Of a stretch of 64,000 nucleotides of DNA, positions 51,109-60,296 are shown piece by piece; within the stretch, counting starts at the first letter, position 1, and each line of letters opens with the position of its first letter. Position numbers and translations under genes: made by a program. Under the pieces are notes generated by a model. The model was not told the origin of the DNA. It ran no database searches and saw only the letters and a list, made by a program, of their open reading frames with translations. Source of the DNA: Paenibacillus phoenicis (lineage in GTDB: Bacteria > Bacillota > Bacilli > Paenibacillales > Paenibacillaceae); assembly GCF_034718895.1 (NCBI RefSeq), contig NZ_JAYERP010000001.1, positions 1-64,000 of the forward strand, given 5' to 3'.

Positions 51109-52395
51109 ATGTTACCATGGTTTGAAGACGCCAAGCTGGGGATCTTTATCCATTACGGGATTTACGCGGTTGACGGTGTTTCCGAATCTTGGTCCTTTCA
51201 TAACGGCGTGATCTCGTATGAGGATTACATGAAACAATTGGACGGGTTCACAGCTTCCCGGTTTGATGCCGACCACTGGGCGGAATTGATCGAGAAGTCC
51301 GGGGCCAAGTACGCGGTGTTGACGACGAAACATCATGACGGCGTAGCGCTGTTTGATACCCAGTACAGTGATTTGAGCGTGGTCAAGCGAACGCCGGCCA
51401 AACGTGACATCGTTAAAGAGTATGCCGAAGCGATAAAGAAACGGGGAATTCGACTAGGTTTGTACTATTCGTTAATCGACTGGTCCCATCCTGATTATCC
51501 TAGCGTGTATCCAGGCGGTGCTGTGCCCGAGGATCTAAGCCAGGTTAACCGTTTCTCGGAACCGCTGGACGGTAAACAGGACGAGGCGAAGTGGCAGAGG
51601 TTCTTGCAGTTTAATCGTCATCAGCTGAGCGAACTATTAACGAAATATGGCAAGGTTGATTTGCTCTGGTTCGACGGGGATTGGGAACGAAGTGCTGAGC
51701 AATGGGGATTGCCGGAGTTTAAGGAGTTTTTGCTGTCTTTTAACCCCGATCTGATCATCAACTCACGCCTAGCCGGTCACGGGGATTATAAAACGCCGGA
51801 GCAAGGGCTACCGATCACAAGACCCGAAGGACCTTGGGAGTTCTGTACGACGATTAATTCGTCTTGGGGCTATCAACACAATGATCATAAATATAAATCG
51901 TTAAATCAAATTATCCGTATGTTCTGCGACTGCATCTCTATGGGCGGCAACATGTTGTTAAATATCGGTCCCCGCGAGGACGGAACGATCGATCCGAGAC
52001 AAGCTGTCATTTTGCTTGGGTTAGGCGATTGGATACGCGCGCATGAAGAAGCCGTGTATGGAACTGTCGAAGGGATCATGACCCGCTATTGGTTAGGCGG
52101 AAGCACGTTAACGAAAGATCGGAAGACGTTATATCTGTTCGTTTACGATGACCCGAAGGAAAGCGTCTGCCTCAAGGGCTTATGTAATCCGATTCAAAAA
52201 GTGACCGTGCTCCATTCGGGCAAAGAACTGAAACATGAAATTCATGGCGGTGTGCCCTGGTTTAATATCCCGGGAACGACGTGGATCTATTTAACGCCTG
52301 AGGATTGTCATGAGCATGTTACCGTTCTGAAGCTGGAGTTTGCTGAGCCAGTCGAAATGTACGGCGGTTCGGGTGCGGTTGTCACCCATAACTAG
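51109..52395 (+). CDS. Alpha-L-fucosidase, glycoside hydrolase family 29
   Basis: ATG 51109 has AGAGGGGG upstream; an earlier ATG at 51058 is in frame but too far from it. The 428-residue GH29 enzyme has MLPWFEDAKLGIFIHYGIYAVDG (substrate-end Trp/Phe/His/Tyr), AKYAVLTTKHHDGVALFDTQYSD, GLYYSLIDWSHPDYP, and the nucleophile Asp189 in DLLWFDGDWE. It removes terminal alpha-fucose. No signal peptide, so it is cytoplasmic. With the neighbouring beta-mannosidase it fits use of fucosylated, mannose-containing glycans. Confidence 0.92.
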   Translation: MLPWFEDAKLGIFIHYGIYAVDGVSESWSFHNGVISYEDYMKQLDGFTASRFDADHWAELIEKSGAKYAVLTTKHHDGVALFDTQYSDLSVVKRTPAKRDIVKEYAEAIKKRGIRLGLYYSLIDWSHPDYPSVYPGGAVPEDLSQVNRFSEPLDGKQDEAKWQRFLQFNRHQLSELLTKYGKVDLLWFDGDWERSAEQWGLPEFKEFLLSFNPDLIINSRLAGHGDYKTPEQGLPITRPEGPWEFCTTINSSWGYQHNDHKYKSLNQIIRMFCDCISMGGNMLLNIGPREDGTIDPRQAVILLGLGDWIRAHEEAVYGTVEGIMTRYWLGGSTLTKDRKTLYLFVYDDPKESVCLKGLCNPIQKVTVLHSGKELKHEIHGGVPWFNIPGTTWIYLTPEDCHEHVTVLKLEFAEPVEMYGGSGAVVTHN

Positions 52396-53079
52396 AGTAG
52401 GGAGAAGCATTGGGCGTACGTCGGTCGGCAGGTCCAGGCCTGTCGTCCGGGCCCGTTTTACAGGATTATCCCGTTTGATCAGAAGATAGGCAAAAGGAAG
52501 ATCGTACCCCTCCGACCAAAGCCGACGCAGGTTGTCCGCCCTTTCCTCAAGACCTCCAGGCAATCCTCCTCGTTAGCAAAATCGTCTGCAAAATGGTGGA
52601 AACCGATTCCACCGTTACCTCCAAAGTCCTTTCCTCTCTCGTGAGAAAAATAGGTACATATCGTTTGTCTGGACGATTTATCGCAAACATATGCTCATCT
52701 TTTTACCTCATTGGGCCCCCTGACCAAAGGGGATAATCCTGCAAAGAAGGGGAAAAGAGGGGCCCGCATCTTTCCCCACTCATTGGAGCCATTTGACGAT
52801 GCGGGTGGACAGCCATTGGCAGAGCAGGGCTATGAGATATTGCTCAGCCACAAGCCCAGACTCATCGGCAGGCGGCGGACATGCCAAAGATGCATTCTAG
52901 TCCATGTTTTGTTGTCAGAGAAAATTTGTTGTCAGAGAAAAAGGGTTTATAGAGAGATACATGGAATTAAAGTTTTATACATACTTTGTTTGTTCTGAAA
53001 AGCGGTCACTGAGATGGATTTGTTCATCAGCTATGCACAAAACGAGCGGGTTATCCGAGTACCTAGCGATATCCAAGCC
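52396..53079. other. Decayed 680-base stretch with no intact gene
   Basis: Between the fucosidase and the PstS-like gene no frame gives a convincing protein. Short open frames exist on both strands but start without ribosome sites and read as low-quality sequence. On the minus strand about 52800-52900 reads as a short hydrophobic segment that could be the end of a lost membrane protein (speculative). A perfect 17-base tandem duplication lies at 52908-52941. The right end runs into a recognisable histidine kinase remnant. Deletion and decay of one or more genes is the simplest reading. Confidence 0.55.
52908..52941 (+). repeat. Perfect 17-bp tandem duplication
   Basis: TTTGTTGTCAGAGAAAA occurs twice head to tail (52908-52924 and 52925-52941) inside the decayed stretch. 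It probably arose by slippage. Confidence 0.85.
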
Positions 53080-53254
53080 GATTGGCGATAAGCAGGAGCC
53101 TACCAATCTCGAGGTGACTTTCTCCTACCAGGCGATTCTTTCGTTCGGCGGCACGGTGAGCGTGCAAAGCGCACCCGGAGCGGGGACGAAGTTTACGATT
53201 AGCTTGCCGATCTATAACTGTGAGGAAGAAGCAAAGGGGATGAATGAAGGATGA
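53080..53254 (+). pseudogene. C-terminal remnant of a sensor histidine kinase
   Basis: The last 58 or so codons of an open frame ending at 53254 encode TFSYQAILSFGGTVSVQSAPG and GTKFTISLPIYN, the G2-box end of a HATPase domain. The upstream part, which should contain the His box, N box and the G1 box (GTGLGL before TFSYQAI), is missing or unreadable. Only 'TNLEV' stands where G1 should be. The stop overlaps the start of the next gene (ATGA). So the kinase gene was probably in one operon with the PstS-like gene before most of it was lost. There is no credible start, so I call it a pseudogene. Confidence 0.7.
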
Positions 53255-54429
53255 ACAAATCCGTCGGAGAGCTTGCGGCCAAAATTGTGCTCTGTGTCCT
53301 GTTGTCTAGTGTGATTTTATTCTTAGGATTTTTTGCCGGTTTAATCGTGTCATTCTCCGGCGGAGCGGTGTTCTATACGCCTTTGGTGCTGGTTGCGGCG
53401 GCCGTGTTGGTCGTCTTTCTGGCTTTCTTTATGTTCTTGCCGGAGCGGCACCGTCGCAAGTTGTATTTCTCGCTGCTTGCCGTCGTGATCTTGGGCGGCT
53501 TGACAACAGGGGGATACGAGATTCGCAAAGCTTACCACAACAGCATTCCGGTCGTCAGCGACCAGGAGGTAGATATGAGGCCGTATCGGCCGTTTGCGGA
53601 CACGGGGAAGCTGGCCGTGCTGCCGGAACCGTCCAAATTGACATTAACGGAGGATTTACCGCGGCTTGACGGAGCAACGGCACTTTATCCTCTGTATGGA
53701 GCGTTTGCGCAGGCCGTATATCCGCGCCAGGATTATGATCTCTACGACAGCGAGGTCATGGTGAATACGACACCTGTGGCTTATAAGAATTTAATCGAAG
53801 GCCGGGCGGATATCATTTTCGCCGCCGCGCCGTCGGAGGGGCAAATAGCCGCCGCCCGCAAGGAAGGGAAGGAATTAAAGCTCACCCCGATCGGCCGTGA
53901 GGCGTTTGTCTTTTTCGTGAATGCGTCGAATCCGGTAACCGGGTTAACGACGGAGCAGATCCGCGGGATCTACTCGGGGGAAATTACCCGATGGAGTGAA
54001 GTGGGGGGCCGCGAAGAGCGGATCCGCGCGTTTCAGCGTCCGGAGGATAGCGGAAGCCAGACGATGCTGATACGGGTGATGGACGGACGGGAGCTCGCCA
54101 AACCGCCCAAGGAGAATGTGGCCTCCGGGATGGGTGGCATCATTTCGCGGACCGCGGATTACCGCAACTACAAAAACGCGCTGGGCTATTCGTTCTTGTT
54201 TTATGCCACCGAGATGGTGAAAAACGGGAATATCCGCCTGTTGGCCATCGACGGCGTGAAGCCGGAACGAGCGACGATTGCCAGCGGCGAATATCCGTTT
54301 GCGGCCGAGTTTTACGCGGTAACGGCGGGCAGTGACAATCCGAACGTGGAGAAGCTGATCGAATGGATTCGCTCCCCGCAAGGGCAGTATTTAGTGGAGC
54401 AAACGGGCTATACGCCGCTCGCCCCCTAG
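53251..54429 (+). CDS. Membrane-anchored PstS-like substrate-binding protein
   Basis: The 392-residue protein has three or so hydrophobic helices at the N-terminus (about residues 9-34, 43-62, 70-88), then a soluble PstS-like type 2 binding fold: LDGATALYPLYGAFAQAVYP, the phosphate-loop-like RPEDSGSQTML, and WIRSPQGQYLVEQTGYTPLAP at the end. Typical PstS proteins are simple lipoproteins; several membrane segments in front of the domain suggest a membrane sensor or a transporter-independent role. Its start overlaps the histidine kinase remnant, so it may have been the extracellular sensing partner of that kinase (inference). Ligand unknown. Confidence 0.78.
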   Translation: MNKSVGELAAKIVLCVLLSSVILFLGFFAGLIVSFSGGAVFYTPLVLVAAAVLVVFLAFFMFLPERHRRKLYFSLLAVVILGGLTTGGYEIRKAYHNSIPVVSDQEVDMRPYRPFADTGKLAVLPEPSKLTLTEDLPRLDGATALYPLYGAFAQAVYPRQDYDLYDSEVMVNTTPVAYKNLIEGRADIIFAAAPSEGQIAAARKEGKELKLTPIGREAFVFFVNASNPVTGLTTEQIRGIYSGEITRWSEVGGREERIRAFQRPEDSGSQTMLIRVMDGRELAKPPKENVASGMGGIISRTADYRNYKNALGYSFLFYATEMVKNGNIRLLAIDGVKPERATIASGEYPFAAEFYAVTAGSDNPNVEKLIEWIRSPQGQYLVEQTGYTPLAP

Positions 54430-54435
54430 GACGTA

Positions 54436-54464
54436 TTGACACTCGAATTGGGGATCGATAAACT
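54436..54464 (+). promoter_or_regulatory. Sigma-A promoter of htpG
   Basis: Perfect -35 TTGACA at 54436-54441, a 17-base spacer, and TAAACT at 54459-54464 (4 of 6 to TATAAT). The start of transcription would lie near 54471, a few bases before CIRCE. Confidence 0.7.
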
Positions 54465-54476
54465 AAAAACTAGGAA

Positions 54477-54503
54477 TTAGCACTCTTCCTTGTAGAGTGC
54501 TAA
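54477..54503 (+). promoter_or_regulatory. CIRCE operator (HrcA) upstream of htpG
   Basis: TTAGCACTC (54477-54485), nine bases, GAGTGCTAA (54495-54503): a perfect 9-9-9 CIRCE element. It begins right after the promoter and ends 51 bases before the htpG start. CIRCE is the binding site of the heat-shock repressor HrcA, normally at groES-groEL and dnaK operons. Confidence 0.95.
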
Positions 54504-54554
54504 TATGTTGTAAGACAAGTTCCCCCATGGGGTGAAAGGAAGGAGATCCGATTC

Positions 54555-56435
54555 ATGGCGAAAAAGCAGTTTAAAGCAGAATCTAAACGACTGCTGGAAA
54601 TGATGATCAACTCGATTTACACACAGCGGGAAATTTTTCTGCGTGAGCTGATTTCGAACGCCAGCGATGCCATTGATAAGATTTATTATCGGGCGTTAAC
54701 GGATGACAAGCTGGTATTTAACAAGGACGACTATTTTATTAAGATTAAGCCGGATAAAGCAAACCGCACCTTGACGATTTCCGATACCGGGATCGGCATG
54801 ACCAAGGAAGAGCTGGAGAAGCACCTGGGGACTATCGCCAACAGCGGTTCGTATGCGTTTAAGAACGAAAATGAACTGAAGGATGGTCATAACATTATCG
54901 GGCAGTTTGGTGTCGGCTTCTATTCCGCATTTATGGTCGCCGACGTGGTTACCGTGATCAGCCGGGCGCTTGGTTCGGACGAGGCCTACAAATGGGAGTC
55001 CAAAGGGGCGGACGGCTACACGATCGAACCGTGTGAGAAGGAAACGGTGGGTACGGATATTATTTTGAAGATCAAAGAAAACTCCGAAGACGACCAATAT
55101 GACGAATACCTCGAGGAATACCGTCTGAAGTCGATTATCAAGAAATATTCGGATTTCATCCGTTATCCGATCAAGATGGACGTCACGAGCAGCCGGCCGA
55201 AGGAAGGCAGCGAAGGCGAATACGAGACGTACACCGAAGAGCAAACCATCAACAGCATGGTGCCGATCTGGCGCAAGAACAAATCCGAACTGACGGAAGA
55301 GGATTATGTCAACTTTTACATGGAGAAGCGCTACGGGTTCGATAAACCGGTATCGCATATCCATATCAAGGCTGACGGCGCGGTCGTGTACAATGCGATT
55401 TTGTATATTCCGGAGAAGACGCCGTTTGACTATTACACCAAGGAATACGAAAAAGGGCTGGAGCTCTACTCCAACGGCGTGCTGATCATGAATAAGTGCC
55501 CGGATCTGCTGCCGGACTATTTCAGCTTTGTCAAAGGGATGGTCGATTCCGAGGATCTGTCGCTCAACATTTCTCGGGAAATGCTGCAGCATGACCGCCA
55601 GTTGAAGTTGATTGCGAAGAACATCCAAAGCAAGATCAAGAGCCAGCTGCAAACGCTACTGAAGGAAGACCGTGAGAAATACGAGAAGTTCTACGCTTCG
55701 TTTGGCCGCCAGCTGAAGTTTGGCGTGTACAACGACTACGGCATCAACAAGGACGTGCTGCAGGATCTGCTGCTGTTCACTTCGTCCAAGGAGAAGAAGC
55801 TTGTTACGCTGGATGAATACGTCTCCCGCATGCCGGAAGACCAGAAGTATATTTATTATGCTGCCGGTGAATCGGTAGAACGGCTGGAGAAGCTGCCGCA
55901 AACCGAGCTGGTGCTGGATAAAGGATACGAGATCCTGTATTTCACCGACGACATTGACGAGTTCGCGATCAAGATGATCATGAAATACAAGGATAAGGAA
56001 TTCAAATCGGTATCGAGCGGTGATTTGGGCATCGAAGCCGAGAATTCCGAAGATAAGGCGAATACGGATGAGAACAAGGAATTGTTCGCCGCAATGAAGG
56101 ACCTGCTGGCGGGCAAGGTGAAGGAAGTTAAAGCGTCCAAACGTCTGAAATCCCATCCGGTCTGCTTGTCGACGGAAGGTGAGCTGACGATCGAGATGGA
56201 AAAGGTACTGAACTCGATGCCAGGCTCGAACGGCCAGTCGGTTAAAGCCGAAAAAGTGCTGGAGATCAACGTGAACCACGACGTCTTCCAGTCGCTGAAG
56301 AAGGCTTACGAGAGCGACAAAGAGAAGCTGGCCTTGTACACGAACCTGCTGTACAATCAGGCGCTGCTGATTGAAGGGCTGCCAATCAACGATCCAGTTG
56401 AATTTACGAACGATATTTGCAAAGTGATGGTGTAA
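54555..56435 (+). CDS. htpG: HtpG, Hsp90-family chaperone
   Basis: The 626-residue ATP-dependent chaperone shows all HtpG blocks: N-terminal ATP site [29 protein letters not shown], and [15 protein letters not shown]. The middle domain has [14 protein letters not shown] and the Arg-containing catalytic loop, and a C-terminal dimerisation domain follows. Length is normal. ATG 54555 follows AAAGGAAGGAG. A promoter with TTGACA and a perfect CIRCE lie upstream and a strong terminator follows, so it is a monocistronic heat-shock gene under HrcA. In B. subtilis htpG is not controlled by CIRCE, which makes this arrangement notable. Confidence 0.97.
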   Translation: MAKKQFKAESKRLLEMMINSIYTQREIFLRELISNASDAIDKIYYRALTDDKLVFNKDDYFIKIKPDKANRTLTISDTGIGMTKEELEKHLGTIANSGSYAFKNENELKDGHNIIGQFGVGFYSAFMVADVVTVISRALGSDEAYKWESKGADGYTIEPCEKETVGTDIILKIKENSEDDQYDEYLEEYRLKSIIKKYSDFIRYPIKMDVTSSRPKEGSEGEYETYTEEQTINSMVPIWRKNKSELTEEDYVNFYMEKRYGFDKPVSHIHIKADGAVVYNAILYIPEKTPFDYYTKEYEKGLELYSNGVLIMNKCPDLLPDYFSFVKGMVDSEDLSLNISREMLQHDRQLKLIAKNIQSKIKSQLQTLLKEDREKYEKFYASFGRQLKFGVYNDYGINKDVLQDLLLFTSSKEKKLVTLDEYVSRMPEDQKYIYYAAGESVERLEKLPQTELVLDKGYEILYFTDDIDEFAIKMIMKYKDKEFKSVSSGDLGIEAENSEDKANTDENKELFAAMKDLLAGKVKEVKASKRLKSHPVCLSTEGELTIEMEKVLNSMPGSNGQSVKAEKVLEINVNHDVFQSLKKAYESDKEKLALYTNLLYNQALLIEGLPINDPVEFTNDICKVMV

Positions 56436-56440
56436 GCGGA

Positions 56441-56485
56441 AGAACCACCTTCCTCCGAAAAATGCGGGAGGGTGGTTCTTTTATT
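56441..56485 (+). terminator. Terminator after htpG
   Basis: AGAACCACCTTCCTCC (56441-56456) pairs with GGGAGGGTGGTTCT (56466-56479), with a bulge, followed by TTTTATTTTT. Confidence 0.93.
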
Positions 56486-56528
56486 TTTGGCCTGGAATAT
56501 GCCATCATGAGGGTGGGGGCGATACAGG

Positions 56529-58010
56529 GTGTTTCATGAATTTAAGCTTGTGGCGGAAACGCCGGTTTACGTGCAGGTGAAAAATTATATCAAACGACTA
56601 ATGATGCAAGGCGCTTTGCAGGCCGGGCAACGGCTTCCCTCAACACGGGAACTGTCGGAACTGCTGGGCGTCAGCCGGGGCAGTATCATTGCTGCCTATG
56701 AAGCCTTGCAGGATGAGGGGCTAGTGTATGCTGTCACGGGGAAAGGGAACTTCGTCGCCGAGGTCTCTGCACCAAGCGGGCAGGCGGTCCCCACCTGGCG
56801 GATGGATTGGCGCGAGCGGATGAATCGGCAAGCCCGGCTGTCCGTGGAGCTCGACCATATGAAACGCAGCAGGCCCGGCCTGCGGGCGGCGAAAGGCGCC
56901 ATTTTGTTTACGAGCATCGCCCCTGACGAGGAGCTGTTTGATCTGGAGAACGTCAAACGCGCATTCTTGGATCGGATGGCGGTGGAAGGCCGCGTCTTAT
57001 TGAACTATGGATACGCAAAAGGATATAAACCACTTATCGATTATTTGCTGAACTATATGGAACGTAAAGGCGTGGATCTGCAAGGCAAGGATTTGCTGAT
57101 CACCAGCGGCTTTACGGAAGGGCTGGACATCGTGTTGTCAGCCCTGGGGCGGGATGGCAGTGCGGGCGGACGCATGTTATGCGAAAACCCAACGCACCAA
57201 ACCGCGATCAAAAATTTGCGGCGGCACGGGTTCGAGATCACCGGGATTCCGATGGAGCCGGACGGCCTGGACCTGGCAGCGCTGGAGCGCGAGCTGAAGA
57301 CGCAGGCTTTTGACGGCGCGTTCCTCGTTCCTTCCTATCATAACCCAACCGGGATCGTGACGTCCGCTGAGAAACGGCTGGCGATACTAGAGCAGCTCGG
57401 CCGCTACCGTGTGCCGGTGATCGAGGATGGATTTAATGAGGAGCTGAGGTATTCCGGCTCCCACGTCGCGCCGTTGATTGCGATGGCAGGGCAGGGGAAC
57501 GGCGTGGTGTATTTGGGAAGTTTCTCGAAGGTGCTGTTCCCGGGGATTCGTGTCGGATGGATCTTAGCAGACCGGGAGCTGATCGAGGTGCTGGAAAGCG
57601 TCAAACGGGCGCGCAGCATTCATACCTCAACGTTGGACCAATCCCTGCTGTATCAATACTTGCTGAACGGGAATCTCGAAAAATATCTGAAACGGGCCAG
57701 GGCCGAATATCGGCGGAAGTACGAATGGACGAAGGCCTGCTGCGAGCAGTACGTGCCATTCTCCCGGTTGTCGGGCAGCGGCGGGTTACATTTGTTCCTG
57801 GAGTTTCCGGAGGAGTTCGATACGTGGAAGCTGCTCGAGCTTTGCGCGGATCAGGGCGTCCTCTTTACTCCGGGGGATATGTTCTACGTTGACGGCGGAG
57901 GACGGAACACGATGCGAATTGGTTTTTCGCGGGTGTCCGAGGAAGACATCGAAAAGGGGATTCGCCTGATCGGTGATACGGCTGCAAAGCTGTTAGGAGA
58001 TCAGAGTTAG
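56529..58010 (+). CDS. MocR/GabR-type PLP-dependent regulator, DdlR-like
   Basis: The 493-residue protein starts at GTG 56529. It fuses a GntR winged helix (residues 1-75: VYVQVKNYIKRLMMQGALQAGQRLPSTRELSELLGVSRGSIIAAYEALQDEGL) to a fold-type I aminotransferase domain (about 110-490). PLP-domain marks are TSGFTEGLDIVLSALG, PSYHNPTG and GSFSKVLFPGIRVGW with the PLP lysine Lys334. MocR proteins do not transaminate; they sense amino acids or PLP to control a nearby gene. The next gene, 58 bases downstream on the same strand, is D-Ala-D-Ala ligase. A MocR regulator of ddl (DdlR) is known from Brevibacillus brevis, so I read this as its counterpart, sensing D-alanine or the dipeptide. That assignment is by family and position. 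Confidence 0.87.
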   Translation: MFHEFKLVAETPVYVQVKNYIKRLMMQGALQAGQRLPSTRELSELLGVSRGSIIAAYEALQDEGLVYAVTGKGNFVAEVSAPSGQAVPTWRMDWRERMNRQARLSVELDHMKRSRPGLRAAKGAILFTSIAPDEELFDLENVKRAFLDRMAVEGRVLLNYGYAKGYKPLIDYLLNYMERKGVDLQGKDLLITSGFTEGLDIVLSALGRDGSAGGRMLCENPTHQTAIKNLRRHGFEITGIPMEPDGLDLAALERELKTQAFDGAFLVPSYHNPTGIVTSAEKRLAILEQLGRYRVPVIEDGFNEELRYSGSHVAPLIAMAGQGNGVVYLGSFSKVLFPGIRVGWILADRELIEVLESVKRARSIHTSTLDQSLLYQYLLNGNLEKYLKRARAEYRRKYEWTKACCEQYVPFSRLSGSGGLHLFLEFPEEFDTWKLLELCADQGVLFTPGDMFYVDGGGRNTMRIGFSRVSEEDIEKGIRLIGDTAAKLLGDQS

Positions 58011-58067
58011 CAACGGGGTAGTTAGGTGCTGCATGGACTTAAACAACGGGTGAAGGAGAGAAACAGG

Positions 58068-59003
58068 ATGAAGGTAGGCGTAATTATGGGCGGCGTCTCC
58101 TCGGAACGCGAGGTCTCGCTGATGACGGGGAAGGAAATCGTGGGGAAGCTGGACCCCAATAAATATGAAGTGGTGCCGATTGAGCTGACGAAGCGGGAGG
58201 AGTTGATCGACCGGGTGCGGGGCATCGACTTCGCTTTGCTGGCGCTGCATGGCGTGTTTGGCGAGGACGGTACAGTGCAGGGCGTTCTGGAGACGATGGG
58301 CATCCCGTACTCGGGCAGCGGCGTGTTGTCCAGCAGCTTATGCATGGATAAGAATCTGACGAAGAGGCTGCTGCAGACTGAAGGGATTGCGACGCCGGAC
58401 GGGGCCTATCTGGAGCGGGCCATGTTCGCGGACGGAACGTGGGAACCCAAGATGGCGGGGCTCGCGTATCCGCTGTTCGTCAAGCCGAATGCAGGAGGCT
58501 CCAGCATCGGCGTCCAGCGCGTCGACCGGCCGGAGTTGTTGCGCGGTGCGCTGGAGGAGGCGTTCCGCTGGGGCGAGTCTGTGCTCGTCGAGTCCATGGT
58601 GTCCGGCCAGGAAATCACCTGCCCGATCCTGGACGGGGAGCTGCTTCCGGTGCTGGGCATCCGGGCGGCCAATGGAGCGGAGTGGTTTGACTACGAAGCC
58701 AAATACAGCGACGGCGGGGCGGAGGAGAAGCCGATCACGCTGCCTCCCGACGAAGAGACGCGGGTACGGGCGGCAGCACTGGCGTGTTATCGGCTGTTGC
58801 AATGCCGCGTTTATGCCCGGGTCGATATGATTCTCAAGGACGGTGTCCCTTACGTGCTGGAGGTAAATACGCTGCCGGGGATGACGGCGAACAGCCTGCT
58901 GCCGCGCAGCGCCGCTGCCGCTGGCATCAGTTACAGCGAACTGCTCGATCGGATCATCGAGCTGTCGCTGGCCGAGCGAGGGAGCGGCGTTGCTGCCACA
59001 TAA
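58068..59003 (+). CDS. ddl: D-alanine-D-alanine ligase
   Basis: ATG 58068 has GAAGGAGAG upstream. An earlier in-frame start at 58026 would add a basic extension without a site. The 311-residue ATP-grasp enzyme joins two D-alanines for the peptidoglycan stem. Marks: VGVIMGGVSSEREVSLMTG (first loop with the Glu that holds D-Ala), LHGVFGEDGTVQGVLETMGIPYSGSG, FVKPNAGGSSIGVQ (ATP loop), EITCPILDG, and EVNTLPGMTANSLLPRSAAAAG with the metal and D-Ala-binding residues. The segment Y-x-(D/S)-G-G in KYSDGGAEEK belongs to the omega loop with Lys, as in D-Ala ligases rather than D-lactate ligases. It is followed by a hairpin. Confidence 0.95.
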   Translation: MKVGVIMGGVSSEREVSLMTGKEIVGKLDPNKYEVVPIELTKREELIDRVRGIDFALLALHGVFGEDGTVQGVLETMGIPYSGSGVLSSSLCMDKNLTKRLLQTEGIATPDGAYLERAMFADGTWEPKMAGLAYPLFVKPNAGGSSIGVQRVDRPELLRGALEEAFRWGESVLVESMVSGQEITCPILDGELLPVLGIRAANGAEWFDYEAKYSDGGAEEKPITLPPDEETRVRAAALACYRLLQCRVYARVDMILKDGVPYVLEVNTLPGMTANSLLPRSAAAAGISYSELLDRIIELSLAERGSGVAAT

Positions 59004-59006
59004 AAT

Positions 59007-59033
59007 AAGAGACCCGCTGGTTGCGGATCTCTT
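59007..59033. terminator. Hairpin between convergent ddl and ald genes
   Basis: AAGAGACCCGC (59007-59017) pairs with GCGGATCTCTT (59023-59033) with one mismatch around a 5-base loop. T-rich sequence follows on both strands but without a pure run. Probably a shared weak terminator. Confidence 0.65.
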
Positions 59034-59059
59034 GCTCTTGTTGAATGCGGCGAAATCGC

Positions 59060-60193
59060 CTAGTTAACTGGGGAACTGGGCAGCTCCAGCGCTTGCTCAA
59101 CAGGCACATACTCGTAGTGAAGGTCCCGGGCAACAGAGGCGTACGTAATCGCACCAGCGGCGACGTTAACGCCTTTGCGCAGAGCTGCCCGTTCACTGAG
59201 CGCCGTGTAAAGGCCCTTCGAGGCGATCTCCAGCGCATAAGGCAGCGTAGCGTTGGCCAGCGCCAGCGTAGAGGTGCGCGGTACGGCGCCCGGCATGTTC
59301 GCCACGGCGTAATGCACGACGCCATGCTTCACATAGGTCGGATCGGAATGGGTCGTGATCCGGTCGACCGTTTCGAAGATGCCGCCCTGGTCGATGGCCA
59401 CGTCCACGATGACCGAGCCGGGGCGCATCGCCTTCACCATGCTTTCGGTGACCAGCTTTGGCGCCTTGGCACCGGGGATCAGCACCGCGCCGATCACCAG
59501 GTCGGATTCAGCAACCGACTCGGCGATGTGCTGCGGATTCGACATCAGCGTCTGCACGCTGGCGCCAAAGATGTCCTCCAGCTGCCGCAGGCGATCCGGA
59601 TTCAGATCGATGATCGTCACGTCGGCGCCCAGGCCGATCGCCACTCGGGCTGCGTTCGTGCCAACGACGCCTCCGCCGATGATCGTCACTTTGCCGCGCT
59701 TCACGCCAGGCACACCGCCGAGCAGGATGCCTTTGCCGCCGTGCGGCTTCTCCAGGAACTGCGCCCCGATTTGCACGGACATCCGACCGGCAACCTCGCT
59801 CATTGGCGTCAACAGCGGCAGCGTTTTGTTCACTTCAACCGTTTCATACGCGATGGCGGTCACACCTTGATCTTTTAACGCTTGCGTCAGTTCCGGTTCC
59901 GGCGCCAGATGCAAATACGTGAACAGGATCAGACCTGGACGGAAAAAGCCATACTCCGACGGCTGCGGCTCCTTCACCTTCATCACCAGATCGGCCGACC
60001 AGGCTTCGGCGGCGCTGCCGACCACCTTGGCCCCGGCGGCCGCATATTCCGTATCCTCAAAGCCGCTGCCGGCACCCGCCTGGGTCTCGATCCATACCGA
60101 GTGACCTGCTTTCACCAGCGAATAGGCGCCCGATGGGGTCAGGGCAACTCGATTCTCATTATTTTTGATTTCTTTGGGGACTCCAATGATCAT
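59060..60193 (-). CDS. ald: Alanine dehydrogenase
   Basis: The 377-residue NAD-dependent enzyme interconverts L-alanine and pyruvate plus ammonia. It opens [33 protein letters not shown], with the catalytic Lys in [13 protein letters not shown] and His in [13 protein letters not shown], and the NAD fingerprint [28 protein letters not shown]. Length is standard (378 in B. subtilis). The start at 60193 has AGAGGAGG upstream. Upstream on the same strand lies the PucR-type regulator, an arrangement like adeR-ald in B. subtilis, where the activator turns on ald in presence of alanine. With alr and ddl nearby the locus controls the alanine pools for energy and wall. Confidence 0.96.
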   Translation of the reverse strand: MIIGVPKEIKNNENRVALTPSGAYSLVKAGHSVWIETQAGAGSGFEDTEYAAAGAKVVGSAAEAWSADLVMKVKEPQPSEYGFFRPGLILFTYLHLAPEPELTQALKDQGVTAIAYETVEVNKTLPLLTPMSEVAGRMSVQIGAQFLEKPHGGKGILLGGVPGVKRGKVTIIGGGVVGTNAARVAIGLGADVTIIDLNPDRLRQLEDIFGASVQTLMSNPQHIAESVAESDLVIGAVLIPGAKAPKLVTESMVKAMRPGSVIVDVAIDQGGIFETVDRITTHSDPTYVKHGVVHYAVANMPGAVPRTSTLALANATLPYALEIASKGLYTALSERAALRKGVNVAAGAITYASVARDLHYEYVPVEQALELPSSPVN

Positions 60194-60296
60194 GCTGTAA
60201 CCTCCTCTGTCAAACGATCTGACATCAGTATAGGACAGGAGCTGTGATTTTTGTTTGTGGCGATATGAGAAAAAAGACAGCCCGCATTGTGAAATT

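Noticed and set aside
52291..52563. 90-codon minus-strand frame overlapping the fucosidase end
   Set aside because: Its start lies in the decayed stretch without ribosome site and the rest is antisense to the fucosidase. A lost gene fragment cannot be excluded but cannot be supported.
52711..52998. 95-codon plus-strand frame in the decayed stretch
   Set aside because: It crosses the 17-bp tandem duplication and has no family pattern or start signals.
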